Source: Desulfopila sp. IMCC35008 (GTDB taxonomy: Bacteria > Desulfobacterota > Desulfobulbia > Desulfobulbales > Desulfocapsaceae). Taken from it: a DNA stretch of 64,000 nucleotides. The DNA lies in NCBI RefSeq assembly GCF_010646885.2, contig NZ_CP050700.1:5772001-5836000 (forward strand), in the 5' to 3' direction. Of the stretch, positions 52,223 to 61,473 are shown piece after piece. The notes beneath the pieces are model-generated. The model searched no databases, had not been told where the DNA came from, and worked only from the letters and a program-made list of their open reading frames with translations. Position 1 is the stretch's first letter. Every line of letters starts with the position of its first letter. A program made the translations under genes and the position numbers.

Positions 52223-53289
52223 AACCATCTCCTTTGATAGGATTAAATGAGATTTACAAAACGCAAATCTCTTCAAAAGAGCTGTACCACTATGCTTTTA
52301 ATGGAATGTGGCGCTGAAATGGACTGATGCAAAAGAACCTGCTCTACATCGGAAGGGGGAGGGGGTGTGTTGATAGACCCACACGTTTAACAAAAGAGAA
52401 CAAACTCTGTGCTTTTTATAAAATGTTGCAGTTTGATACTATGGTGACATTCAGAGAGACCCTCCTACGTCAAAAAGGGGGGGGCTTTAATTCCTCAAAA
52501 CATGAAATATCTACCTCAATTCCTTCAGGGTGACGACTAAACACTCGGTTGTGTAAAAAAGCATTCGACCACCAACCCTGAGCAATATAAAGAAGAAAAA
52601 ATATCGTCCAAGTCGTCCGAACTGTCCTGGACGGTATGGGCGATACGGACGATAAAAATGGAGGACAAAGAAGTAATGGGAATTGAGTTTGCTAGGTGTA
52701 GCAGGGCTACTGGAGTGATGCCGGATAGAATAGTAGTACTATTATACCAACACCCAGAGAGCAGTCGTTATCCAGAGTACTCACCAAAAAACTACGCATA
52801 CCTGAGAAAGAAGAGAGCGAAGGAACTTGTTCAGGAAAAGCTGGATGTACTTTTTGATATAGTACTATTATTATTACTACTATCGAACTTCGTTCTGTCA
52901 CCACGGAGCCCTTAAAATGAGCTATGTGGCTATTTTCCTTCTGCACGACACAATATGGCCTCGTTAAGCAAAAGATGGTAGTGTGGGCCGTTTAGATGTT
53001 TGTATGGGTGGGGTAAATGTATTTAGCTGGTAGGCGCAATAGGGGATGGACAATGATGCTCAAAAAAAATCTGGGTTTCAAAATACTTTCTTCTTGTGAG
53101 GGGTTAGTTGATTCCCTTCACTGTAGCAGTGTCAAATTAAGAGATTGTCAAAATATTCAGACCTTCGAGGTGGCTATCTGAACGTCAAGGGTAATCTGCG
53201 GCAACCACTGAACTTTGCCGCGTCTGACGCAACGCTTCTCCGCGCCGTCTGGTTTACTATCTTGTTATCCTATTGATTTTATGAATAAT
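52223..53289. other. 1.07-kb gene-poor regulatory stretch
   Basis: No gene I can support. It must carry the promoter of the minus-strand recombination run. It holds the large dyad at 52603-52653 and two palindromes with a common core, TAGTACTA (52734-52741) and ATAGTACTAT (52859-52868). A short inverted repeat GCGGCAA/TTGCCGC lies near 53196-53220. Open frames such as one from 52676 to 52915 (about 79 residues, Leu-rich end) overlap these repeats and look accidental, though the ATG at 52676 has a purine-rich upstream. Confidence 0.45.
52603..52653. promoter_or_regulatory. 51-base imperfect dyad with repeated GTCC/GGAC
   Basis: Two 25-base arms around position 52628 match at about 18 of 25 positions, with ATCGTCC and GGACGAT at the outer ends and GTCC/GGAC at the centre. 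GTCC-containing sites occur in a roughly regular series. This looks like an operator or a replication/recombination initiation site. Confidence 0.45.
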
Positions 53290-53523
53290 TCATTCTTCAT
53301 CTTTTAAGTTTGATGCTTCATAATAGTTTGGTGGCTTTTCCCCCTTAATCATTCGCCGCCAGCAATTACCGAGCTCTTCAAACCAAACCACCTCTGTTTC
53401 GTAGTGGCAAGTCTCACAGCGCCACCAGTAGCGACCTGCACCACCGTCTACTGCATATGCGAAACTGTCGCAATGTGGGCATATTTGGTCCGGCCAATCC
53501 TCAGCTATACCGTGAAAACTCAT
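53290..53523 (-). CDS. zinc-ribbon protein of unknown function
   Basis: 77 residues. Two CxxC pairs, CPHCDSFAYAV and CETCHYETEVVWF, with an aromatic linker (RYWWRC), form a zinc ribbon. The C-terminus is hydrophilic. AGAGGT lies upstream of the ATG at 53523. Such small ribbons may bind nucleic acid or act in phage/plasmid regulation; no family recognised. Confidence 0.65.
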   Translation of the reverse strand: MSFHGIAEDWPDQICPHCDSFAYAVDGGAGRYWWRCETCHYETEVVWFEELGNCWRRMIKGEKPPNYYEASNLKDEE

Positions 53524-53592
53524 AGGAAGACCTCTTTATATTTCTTTCTAAGATAAAATAAGTATAGTTAAGGTTGAGCACTACGGTTCCTC

Positions 53593-54258
53593 TTACAAAA
53601 GAAACGCATAGTCACTTGCGAAAGACTTACCGTTTATTCCGTCTGTGCCTGGAACCAGCACAAGTAGCCCACTACCTTTATTGACGACATTAAATTTGAG
53701 CTGCCCTTTTGACTCGCTCATTTCGTTGCCGTATTTCTCGAAAAATTTCTCTGGTAAAGGTATGTCGATTACTTCTCCGCTTTCGCGTTGGCATAAAAGC
53801 ACAGCGTGGTCGAAACCTCCAACTGGGAGCCCCAGGAACCATCTGTTTGGTTGTCTTTCTGTTGCAACGGCAATTCCCACACGCTTTCCAGACCCAGTGC
53901 GAAAGATTGTCTTATTTTTAATTAACTGGAGGTGGATGCCTTCAGCTTCACGATGACTTAAGAATTCACTACGAATTTTCTCACCAAGCTCTCTTGAGGT
54001 CAGCATTTGCCTTGACCGCGATTCATCAACCGGCTTAGCAATAATACGACGAGTTTTTTGTTCAGGTATCTGGGAGCTGTTGTTTCTCAACCCTTCAAGC
54101 TCTGCGATAATTTGACTATGACGAGAAATAAGATTCTTAATTTTTTCTAATTTTTCACTCTCCGCCAATACCAAGTCAGTTTTTCCCTCGCTTGCTGCTT
54201 TTGAAATAGATGACAATATATTGTTTTTTTCGTTTTGAAGCTCTATCAAAGCATCCAT
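53593..54258 (-). CDS. unknown protein with coiled-coil N-terminus
   Basis: 221 residues. Residues 1-60 are a helical coiled coil, then a basic linker (KTRRIIAKP), then a compact mixed domain (about 100-221) with many strands and conserved-looking segments (RVGIAVATERQPNRWFLGLP, FDHAVLLCQRESGEVIDIPL). AGGAGG upstream of the ATG fixes the start. I do not recognise it; the C-terminal part resembles no nuclease or methyltransferase motif by eye. Its neighbours are also unknown proteins. Confidence 0.55.
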   Translation of the reverse strand: MDALIELQNEKNNILSSISKAASEGKTDLVLAESEKLEKIKNLISRHSQIIAELEGLRNNSSQIPEQKTRRIIAKPVDESRSRQMLTSRELGEKIRSEFLSHREAEGIHLQLIKNKTIFRTGSGKRVGIAVATERQPNRWFLGLPVGGFDHAVLLCQRESGEVIDIPLPEKFFEKYGNEMSESKGQLKFNVVNKGSGLLVLVPGTDGINGKSFASDYAFLL

Positions 54259-54445
54259 GAGGCTACCTCCTGAATTAAAATAGTATTTATCTTAACCAAG
54301 ATATTAGCAAGACTAAGAATAAGTGTCAAGTGTATTTTTCTTGTAGCATAGCAAGTAATTATGTTGAAACTGCATAACTTGCTATTTTTCTACTATTCAG
54401 AAAGATGCCCCCGGTCCTACGTACATGGCTAACGGACAAGACCGT

Positions 54446-55867
54446 CTATTTCCCCAATTTTTCATACTGCTTCTTTAACCGCTCAAGCTTTTCTATCTGC
54501 TTACCTATTTTCTTGGCCTCCTTGTCAGCATCCGCCTTAATCTTATTCTGATGCTCGGCCTCTAATCCCTGTAGGTCTTTTTGGAACTTATTTTGCTCAC
54601 AGGCCTCCATGAACTCCTTTGGTGAAGCCAACAGATAGACTAACTGCTCCTGTACAGGCTTTTTCCCGAACTCTCGCGTCTTAATTTCTTTCGATAAGTC
54701 CCGGACTGACCATTTGTTATCATACGAAAGTTGGGCAATTTGCTTCTTTTCTTCCATGCTGCCTTTGTAATAAGCAATCTTAACCCTCTGACTGATACTT
54801 AAATTTCCAAACGTCTGGAAATTCTCATCTTCGAACATGCGGCTATAGGCGCTGACCTTTATGGCATCATAAACCCACGACTGGGAGGGACTACCTATCT
54901 CATGACGAAGTTGCTTTTGAATTTGCATGATAGAGGTGTTTACGTTAATATTCCTTGGATTACTGGCGCTTTCATAATCACCGCCGAAGAAGGTCTCTAT
55001 GAGGTGATTTCCTACATCAATCAAAGCCATAGCCACCGCAGTCTGAAATGTTTCCAAGATATGCTGAACTGCTTCATTTACCTTTTGCGTGTCAAAAGGA
55101 AGCTTCTCTTCTGCTTTTACAACCTCCCCTTCAATGATGGGAACCACCCCGGTTAATTTGCCGATGGCAGCTGCTATTTTAACGGCAGCAATTTTTGCGT
55201 TTTCTTCATTGTCCCTATAGTCCTTTTTACGAATTTCGAGCTGGAAAGAAACAACTTTATCATCTGGATAGCGCATTCTAAAAAGTTGATTCAAGTTGTG
55301 TGCTTTCTTGGCCGTATATTCCTCATTATTCGTAGAATAGGAGATAAGTTTCTCAACATTAAAAAAGTCTATAAGCTGATTGACTATTTCAGGAGAGGCT
55401 GTCAAACTTTCGTCTTTTGTTTTGGGTAAAACACCCCTGCCAGTACCAATTAGAATACATACATCTTCTGGTTTTTTGGGATAGACTTCTTTACAGGCCT
55501 TCTTGAATTTAGCGGAAGAAGCCCCGTGAATATGGAAAATATATGGTATCTCACCACGGCCGGTTATTTCATTTTTGAATTGTTTTAATTGCCCTACAAA
55601 TTGCTCGTACAATGGCGTTTTCTCATATTCGTCAATGTGATTGAGATTGCATATTTTTTTATCAAAATCGAAACATTTGTCTTTAAACCTTGGTCTTCGG
55701 TACAAATCATTGATAACAGCATAACAACCAAGTTTTTCTTGCATTTTTGTGGTGAGTTCAGCAGTCCACTCATCGTCTCTTGGCTTTTTCATATTACCGT
55801 GAGGTGCAACCAAAATGATGTTGTTTTTACCATGTAATATTTTGAACTCGCTATCGCCATCGCCCAT
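54446..55867 (-). CDS. N-formylglutamate-amidohydrolase-like domain fused to an unknown helical domain
   Basis: 473 residues. Residues about 15-230 look like the N-formylglutamate amidohydrolase fold: NNIILVAPHGN (metal His), IPYIFHIHGAS (His pair), CILIGTGRG, and SFQLEIRKKDYRD near the end of the fold. Residues about 250-440 are helical and include LSISQRVKIAYYKGSMEEKKQ and KWSVRDLSKEIKT, which recall ParB/DUF1016-like DNA-binding parts; the tail (about 440-473) is a Lys-rich coiled coil. This combination does not suit formylglutamate metabolism. Its location on an island suggests a replication or defence role. Both assignments are tentative. Confidence 0.5.
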   Translation of the reverse strand: MGDGDSEFKILHGKNNIILVAPHGNMKKPRDDEWTAELTTKMQEKLGCYAVINDLYRRPRFKDKCFDFDKKICNLNHIDEYEKTPLYEQFVGQLKQFKNEITGRGEIPYIFHIHGASSAKFKKACKEVYPKKPEDVCILIGTGRGVLPKTKDESLTASPEIVNQLIDFFNVEKLISYSTNNEEYTAKKAHNLNQLFRMRYPDDKVVSFQLEIRKKDYRDNEENAKIAAVKIAAAIGKLTGVVPIIEGEVVKAEEKLPFDTQKVNEAVQHILETFQTAVAMALIDVGNHLIETFFGGDYESASNPRNINVNTSIMQIQKQLRHEIGSPSQSWVYDAIKVSAYSRMFEDENFQTFGNLSISQRVKIAYYKGSMEEKKQIAQLSYDNKWSVRDLSKEIKTREFGKKPVQEQLVYLLASPKEFMEACEQNKFQKDLQGLEAEHQNKIKADADKEAKKIGKQIEKLERLKKQYEKLGK

Positions 55868-56183
55868 AGAGCCGGTCCACCTAAAAAATAATATTGAAAT
55901 GAAAGTTGGTTATCTGTCTGACGTGACAATACAAATAATCTCCACGCCTGTCAGGCTAATTTTCAGAGCGATGTTTGGATGGCACCAGTGCCTTAATAAT
56001 TGCAGTCGGAGTTGACAGATAAAACTAAAGAAAACCTTCTGTAACCTATGCCAATAAGCAGTTTTAGCAGTTTGCACCTGTATATTTACCCTCTAAGAGA
56101 AAACTACTCGGCCGCTGGTACTTACTGCACTGTTGGTAATGTATGTAAAGGATACTACTGGTAGAGAGTATGCCTGGTTAACA

Positions 56184-56393
56184 TTACTGAACGAAGTACT
56201 TTACCGATAACTTCTGGACTTTTCTCCCGTCATCAACATTGAGATATCCTAATTCTTTCAGGCGCGCTTTATATTTGCTGATGATAGGCCGTGACGTTTT
56301 AAGCTGCTCTCCCAGCTGAGAATCTGTAACCTTGAACCTTCTCTTCCTATACTGCTGCTCACTTGCTATCTTCAGCCAGAGGATATTCTTGCT
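56184..56393 (-). pseudogene. remnant of a winged-helix replication/regulatory protein
   Basis: On the minus strand a stop-to-stop frame of 69 codons reads NILWLKIASEQQYRKRRFKV, then a helix-turn-helix-like TDSQLGEQLKTSRPIISKYK, then ARLKELGYL and ends KVQKLSVKYFVQ. It looks genuinely coding (winged-helix pattern) but has no start codon, and a TAG lies just upstream. I read it as the C-terminal relic of a DNA-binding protein. The adjoining 316 bases (55868-56183) hold nothing else I can name. Confidence 0.5.
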
Positions 56394-56442
56394 CTACTTT
56401 GGATTGGACAAAATTAAGTAACCAAGAGTCGTGATTCTCTTA

Positions 56443-56904
56443 TCAAGGAGTGGCATTGATAAATTCGAATCCATTTTTATCTGATACTGATTTAAGGATT
56501 TGGTTTATCCGCTCCATGAATTTTACACCTTCGACACTTATAATATCAGCTCGTGATATCAGTATGTGTTCTCCATTACCCCTATTTTCAGCTACAAAGA
56601 CTTTAACATTATCGGCGATTTGTTGTCTAAACATGTAGGAAAATTTATTGTTCCTGTATTCTGGCTTAATGAAGACATATTCAACGGAAAACATAAAATG
56701 AAACATGGGAGGTACTTCTTGCTTTGAAATAAAAAAACCGCAGAAACCAACAGTATTATTGTCTTCCCCTTTTAACAGAAGAACTCTTATTTTCTCTTCA
56801 GAACAGCATCTTTTAAATTGCTTTGATACTTCATCTGTTTCAGAATCAAAGATATTTAAAATCTCAGCATCTTCAACGTTTCCTTTTAAAGTTTTCACAA
56901 TCAT
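56443..56904 (-). CDS. GNAT-family N-acetyltransferase-like protein
   Basis: 153 residues. The GNAT fold is suggested by VGFCGFFISKQ, FSVEYVFIKPEYRNNKFSYMFRQQI (beta-4 and the acetyl-CoA region), and a later strand EHILISRADI. The Q/RxxGxG/A pyrophosphate loop is degenerate (RNNKFSYM). No antitoxin-like gene is adjacent, so it is not an obvious toxin. It abuts the decayed winged-helix sequence. Substrate unknown. Confidence 0.6.
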   Translation of the reverse strand: MIVKTLKGNVEDAEILNIFDSETDEVSKQFKRCCSEEKIRVLLLKGEDNNTVGFCGFFISKQEVPPMFHFMFSVEYVFIKPEYRNNKFSYMFRQQIADNVKVFVAENRGNGEHILISRADIISVEGVKFMERINQILKSVSDKNGFEFINATP

Positions 56905-57613
56905 TTTTTATCTCAATTCATCGTATATTAAACTGCTTAGGCCAAAATATGAAAGGCTAATCAGGTTTAGGTTATTGAATGATTTTTTCTACCCCTTCAA
57001 CACTACTTTGAGTCTATCAGAATCAAACCGTACCGCATAGTAGTAATAAATATTGTACTATAAGGTAGTTATCGTTCCTTTTGCTCAAAAAATACCACAA
57101 ATCGCTTACAAATAGTAGCCACAGCTACCAGTATAACACCAGACCAGAATAAGTTGTTGAGAGAGAATCTTTCCGCCGCTACTAAAATTATAGCCTACTC
57201 ATAGTGATTATGGGGATAAACTTGTATCTATATGATATTCTATACTATTATGATTTACCTTGGGAAAGCAGGTCATCTTCCATTGTTTTTATACGTTAAA
57301 TATATCTTGACTCTTCATAGCATTTTTATGCAGATGAAAAAAATTTTGTGCGAATACCAAGTGTAACTTTTTTGACCAGTTTGGTAGGAATTTCGGTCCA
57401 GTTGTGGTATCCAGTTACCGGCTATAATTCGTTACTGGATTATAACCAGTTAGAAAATGGGTATCATATATAAAAAACCGTCGTCAAATTGTCTTTACCC
57501 GGAATGATATGCGGAAGCTTGATAATAACTTGTTCATGACGGTAAGGGAAACGAGAGCGCGTTAATAACTTGTACACTCCTACCTTGTAGATAGAAGGAA
57601 TAACAATATTCAT
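56905..57613. other. 709-base intergenic region upstream of the methyltransferase operon
   Basis: AT-rich with no credible gene. It must hold the operon promoter. Three CCAGTT boxes lie at about 57398, 57411 and 57448. Two of them frame an inverted repeat, ATCCAGTTAC/GTTACTGGAT. A tandem pair of TAATAACTTGTNCA repeats lies at 57523 and 57563. A paired ATAGTA...TACTAT is near 57029-57055, similar to the palindromes at 52.7 and 52.9 kb. Confidence 0.5.
57523..57576. repeat. two 14-base direct repeats 40 bases apart
   Basis: TAATAACTTGTTCA (57523-57536) and TAATAACTTGTACA (57563-57576) differ at one base; their spacing is exactly 40 bases, close to four helical turns. They are 38 bases before the first methyltransferase start and may be binding sites for a controller protein. 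Confidence 0.55.
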
Positions 57614-59461
57614 ATGAAATCCGGGAAATCTGAAAGAACCAACAAAAAAAACGATAAAATTACGCTGAATTCCTCTTACAAAATACTTTACGAAAAGCCC
57701 ATGCCTTCAACCAGGACTGGCCCGCTTTATAATGCCTTTTCTTACCCAACCAAAATATCCCCAGAAGCAATAGCCATATTTATCGCTACACACACTAAGC
57801 CAGGTGCTACTATCCTCGACACATTCGCCGGCAGCGGAACTACTGGGTTGGCTACTCTGTTATGCGACAAGCCAACTGCTGCCATGAAAAAGATAGCCCA
57901 AGAAATTGGGATAAACCCCAAATGGGGTGCACGTAAAGCAGTACTTTATGAGCTTGGTGGCCTTGGCTCATTTGTCTCAAAGACCATGTGTAATTCTCCT
58001 TGTCCAAAAGAGTTCAAAAAAGCCACGGAAGATTTATTGGACATGGCTCAAAAAGAAATCGGTTGGGTTTATGAAACTAAAGACCCGGAAGGCAATAAAG
58101 GGACCATGCGGCATGCTATATGGGCTGATGTTCTTCTATGTCAGAAATGTGGAGCTGAAATTAATTATTGGGATGCCGTTGTCAGGCGCGCCCCCCTCCA
58201 TCTTGTAGACCAGTTCAAGTGCACGTCTTGCAAGAAAACCGTTATGGTTAATGATTGTGACCGTCAGACGGAAAAGGGGCGGGATAAGATACTGGGACGG
58301 AATGTAGTCAGTAAAAAGAGGGTGCTGGCAAGAGTGTACGGTCGGACCAACACAACGACCTGGCAAAGAGAACCAACCGAACAAGATATCGCGTTAGTTG
58401 AGCGTGTATTACGCTCTCCAATTCCAGCCTATGCTCCAAAACATAAGATAGTCTGGGGAGACCTGTACCGTTCAGGGTACCATACCGGAATCACACACTT
58501 GCACCATTTTTATACCAGACGAAATTTTTTAGTGATGACAACCTTATGGCATCTCATTGAATTTTTCCCGGAACATCTTCAAGATGCCTTACGACTACTG
58601 GTGCTTAGCTATAATTCGACCCATTCGACCTTGATGACACGTGTAGTCGTCAAGAATGGGGAAAATGATTTTGTCCTTACTGGCGCTCAAAGTGGTGTCC
58701 TATATGTAAGTGGTCTCCCCGTTGAGAAAAACATCCTCTTGGGGGTAAAGCGTAAAGCTGGCCCAATTATGAAGGCATTCGAACTTGTATCGGGAAGCCA
58801 AAGTAAGGTTGAAGTTTGCAATGCGAGCAGTACAAAACTCCATATCCCAGCCGAAAGCATTGATTACGTTTTTACAGACCCACCATTTGGCGACTTTATC
58901 CCCTATGCCGAAATTAACCAGCTAAACGAGTTATGGCTTGGCAATGTAACCAATCGCTCAAATGAAATTATCGTCAGTAATGTACAAGGTAAAGATATCG
59001 ACTCTTATGGGCAATTGATGGGAAGCGTATTCAAGGAAATTGCCCGGGTCATGAAACAGGAAGGGAAAACGACCGTTGTTTTCCATTCTGCCAAGGCTGC
59101 AATCTGGCGTGCGCTTTCTTTGGCGTACACTACAGCTGGTTTGAACGTAGAGGCTACCAGCGTCCTTGATAAAATCCAGGCAAGCTTCAAACAGATTGTT
59201 TCTACTGTGTCCGTCAAGGGAGACCCCTTGTTGCTTCTGTCAAAAACGCCTAACGGGAATCTAATATCCGAAATTCAAACCTCGGAGCAGGCTTTCCTTG
59301 AAGTGAAAGAACGTGCCCGTCTTGAAAACAATCTCCATGAACGTGAACCGGAAAGGCTCTATTCTCGCTATGCTGCCCGATGTCTTGAAATGGGTATCTG
59401 CGTTTCTTTAAGCGCAGGAGAATTTTATAAAAAGATTAAAAAAGAAGGTTTCAAGAAGTGA
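57614..59461 (+). CDS. DNA methyltransferase with internal zinc ribbon (DUF1156-like group)
   Basis: 615 residues. SAM-binding motif LDTFAGSGTTGLATL starts at about 68; catalytic motif DPPF is at 422-425 in FTDPPFGDFIPYAEINQLNELW. This motif order and spacing, with a zinc ribbon (CQKCGAE at about 176 and CTSCKK at about 203) in between, match the large adenine/cytosine-N4 methylases of the DUF1156-type group rather than classical orphan methylases. It is the first of three overlapping methyltransferase genes. No specific sequence target can be read off. The start has only a distant purine-rich site. Confidence 0.8.
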   Translation: MKSGKSERTNKKNDKITLNSSYKILYEKPMPSTRTGPLYNAFSYPTKISPEAIAIFIATHTKPGATILDTFAGSGTTGLATLLCDKPTAAMKKIAQEIGINPKWGARKAVLYELGGLGSFVSKTMCNSPCPKEFKKATEDLLDMAQKEIGWVYETKDPEGNKGTMRHAIWADVLLCQKCGAEINYWDAVVRRAPLHLVDQFKCTSCKKTVMVNDCDRQTEKGRDKILGRNVVSKKRVLARVYGRTNTTTWQREPTEQDIALVERVLRSPIPAYAPKHKIVWGDLYRSGYHTGITHLHHFYTRRNFLVMTTLWHLIEFFPEHLQDALRLLVLSYNSTHSTLMTRVVVKNGENDFVLTGAQSGVLYVSGLPVEKNILLGVKRKAGPIMKAFELVSGSQSKVEVCNASSTKLHIPAESIDYVFTDPPFGDFIPYAEINQLNELWLGNVTNRSNEIIVSNVQGKDIDSYGQLMGSVFKEIARVMKQEGKTTVVFHSAKAAIWRALSLAYTTAGLNVEATSVLDKIQASFKQIVSTVSVKGDPLLLLSKTPNGNLISEIQTSEQAFLEVKERARLENNLHEREPERLYSRYAARCLEMGICVSLSAGEFYKKIKKEGFKK

Positions 59462-61473
59462 CTGCCATCAAGAAGGAATTTGAAACCAAAGCAACCCGTA
59501 AGAAGCGTTTAGGGCAATACTACACCGGACTTCACCTGGCGAAGCTACTGGCTGCATTGGCTCAGGCACAACAGTCGAAAAGTGTCCTCGACCCTATGGC
59601 TGGTATTGGGGACATGCTGGTTGCTTCCCACGATATAGGAGCACGTCCTAAGGTCAAGGGTGCAATCGAGATAGACCCGATTGCCCGTGAGGCTTGTGCC
59701 AAGAGAGTAAAGTCACTCAAACCGTTGCTTGGTAATGCCTTCGATTTTTCACTTTTGTCTCAGTTACCAACGCTCAAATGGGATTTGGTGATTACCAACC
59801 CGCCATACGTTCGTTATCAGAGTATGACCAAGGGTGTTGATGCCTCCCTGAAATTGCCGAACGCCACTGAAATCCGCTCATCACTTATCTCAGCCATCAA
59901 ACATCTACCTAATCTTGATAAGTACGATAAACAACTGTTTCTCCACCTCTGCCAAAAATACTCCGGGCTTGCCGACCTTGCCGTGCCATCTTGGATACTT
60001 TGTGCCGCGCTTGTTAAAAAAGGCGGGACATTGGCGATTGTCGTACCAGATTCGTGGCTCAATCGTGAATACGCCTTGCCAATCCAATATATTTTACTCC
60101 GCTGGTTTAAGATTCGTTACATCGTAGAGGATATCAATTCAACATGGTTCGATAAAGCCCAGGTTAAGACGAACCTGCTGGTCGCTGAAAGAATCACCCG
60201 TAGAGATTCAGCTTTTGATTGGAGTGATGAAGGGTTTGTTCATATATGCCTGTCGAAAGATACCAAGTGCAGTGACAGCTTTGTTGGAAATATCTTTCCT
60301 GGAACAGCCGATGCTGAAGTGCGATTCGCGCAAGAGGCTAACCGCTGGTACGATGAACATACTGACATTATAGGGGCAGGGTTTTCAGTCCAATGGACAG
60401 CTCTTTCACATATGTCATGCAACCTCCAAAGTGCCTGTGTTTCTCAGGGATGGCTCAGCATTCTTGGTGAATCCGAAATGCCAGGGAAAAACAACGGAAT
60501 TCATTTACCCTCTGAGTTGTCCCACTGGCTCGGTAAGGCCACCTCAGTAAACAATTTTCACAGCCTCAATGAAATAGGTGTCCACGTGGGACAAGGGCTC
60601 AGAACCGGTGCAAACCGCTTCTTTTATGCGGATTTTCTTGAAGTTGTTGAGGGTAACGCTGTTATAGCTCCATCGCCCTTATTTGGAATACGGCGTGTCC
60701 AAGTACCACCCTCATGTATTGCCCCAGTCCTAAGAAAGCAAACCGAATTGCCTGATGGTTACATTTTGAATAGCTCGTCATTGAAAGGCTGCGTCTTAAC
60801 TTTACACAACCATGCTTTGCCTGAAGACCTAACGAATTGCGATGACGCTTCATACGACCAGACTCCACCGGAGCTTGCAACTTTAATTAGGATAGCATAT
60901 GAAACCAATTTTGGGACAACTGAAGAACCTAAGCGGGTCTATGAATTGAGTGCGGTAGCTCCCAATATTCGGAAGTCCCGGTTCTGGTACATGCTGCCTG
61001 ATTTCACTCCCCGCCATACTCCAGACCTTTTCATTGCTCGAGTAAACAACGAAAACCCCAAAACTTTCCTCAATATGGAAAGAGCATCCATAATCGACGC
61101 AAATTTTTCGACCATCTGGTTGGGTAAGAAACCAAAAGTTGATGCATATGCATTACTCGCTTTCTTCAACTGTTTATGGTCTCTGGTCGTAATGGAACTG
61201 AGCGCTTCAGTTATGGGTGGTGGCGCTCTCAAAGTTGAAGCAACACATTTAAGGAAGGTTCCGGTACCTGACTTCAAACCTGGTGATTGGTCACAACTTT
61301 CTAACCTTGGAAAGCAACTGGCAGAAAAAGACCATGGCAATCTAACTGGGGTTATGGATGCAATTGACAAGGTGGTTGTTTCAAGACTAACAGGGACCAA
61401 AGAGTCAAAGAAAAAAGTTGTAGAGCTTCGCCATCTCGCCCAAATCTATCTTGAAAGACGATTGAGGAAATAA
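59458..61473 (+). CDS. N6-adenine DNA methyltransferase with C-terminal target-recognition region
   Basis: 671 residues. Motif I VLDPMAGIGDMLVAS lies at about 43-57; catalytic NPPY is at 114-117 (VITNPPYVRYQ). The region beyond residue 330 is a long target-recognition part ending with VMGGGALKVEATHLRKVPVP (about 584), as in type IIG and type I specificity domains. GTG start overlaps the stop of the preceding gene (GTGA). No nuclease domain is visible. Probably works with the flanking methyltransferases as one system. Confidence 0.85.
   Translation: MTAIKKEFETKATRKKRLGQYYTGLHLAKLLAALAQAQQSKSVLDPMAGIGDMLVASHDIGARPKVKGAIEIDPIAREACAKRVKSLKPLLGNAFDFSLLSQLPTLKWDLVITNPPYVRYQSMTKGVDASLKLPNATEIRSSLISAIKHLPNLDKYDKQLFLHLCQKYSGLADLAVPSWILCAALVKKGGTLAIVVPDSWLNREYALPIQYILLRWFKIRYIVEDINSTWFDKAQVKTNLLVAERITRRDSAFDWSDEGFVHICLSKDTKCSDSFVGNIFPGTADAEVRFAQEANRWYDEHTDIIGAGFSVQWTALSHMSCNLQSACVSQGWLSILGESEMPGKNNGIHLPSELSHWLGKATSVNNFHSLNEIGVHVGQGLRTGANRFFYADFLEVVEGNAVIAPSPLFGIRRVQVPPSCIAPVLRKQTELPDGYILNSSSLKGCVLTLHNHALPEDLTNCDDASYDQTPPELATLIRIAYETNFGTTEEPKRVYELSAVAPNIRKSRFWYMLPDFTPRHTPDLFIARVNNENPKTFLNMERASIIDANFSTIWLGKKPKVDAYALLAFFNCLWSLVVMELSASVMGGGALKVEATHLRKVPVPDFKPGDWSQLSNLGKQLAEKDHGNLTGVMDAIDKVVVSRLTGTKESKKKVVELRHLAQIYLERRLRK

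Noticed and set aside
52327..52533. Plus-strand frame of 68 residues
   Set aside because: No ribosome site, low-complexity composition and no motif; it lies in a repeat-rich regulatory stretch.
56443..56904. GNAT toxin of a toxin-antitoxin pair
   Set aside because: No ribbon-helix-helix or other antitoxin gene is adjacent, and the acetyl-CoA loop is degenerate.
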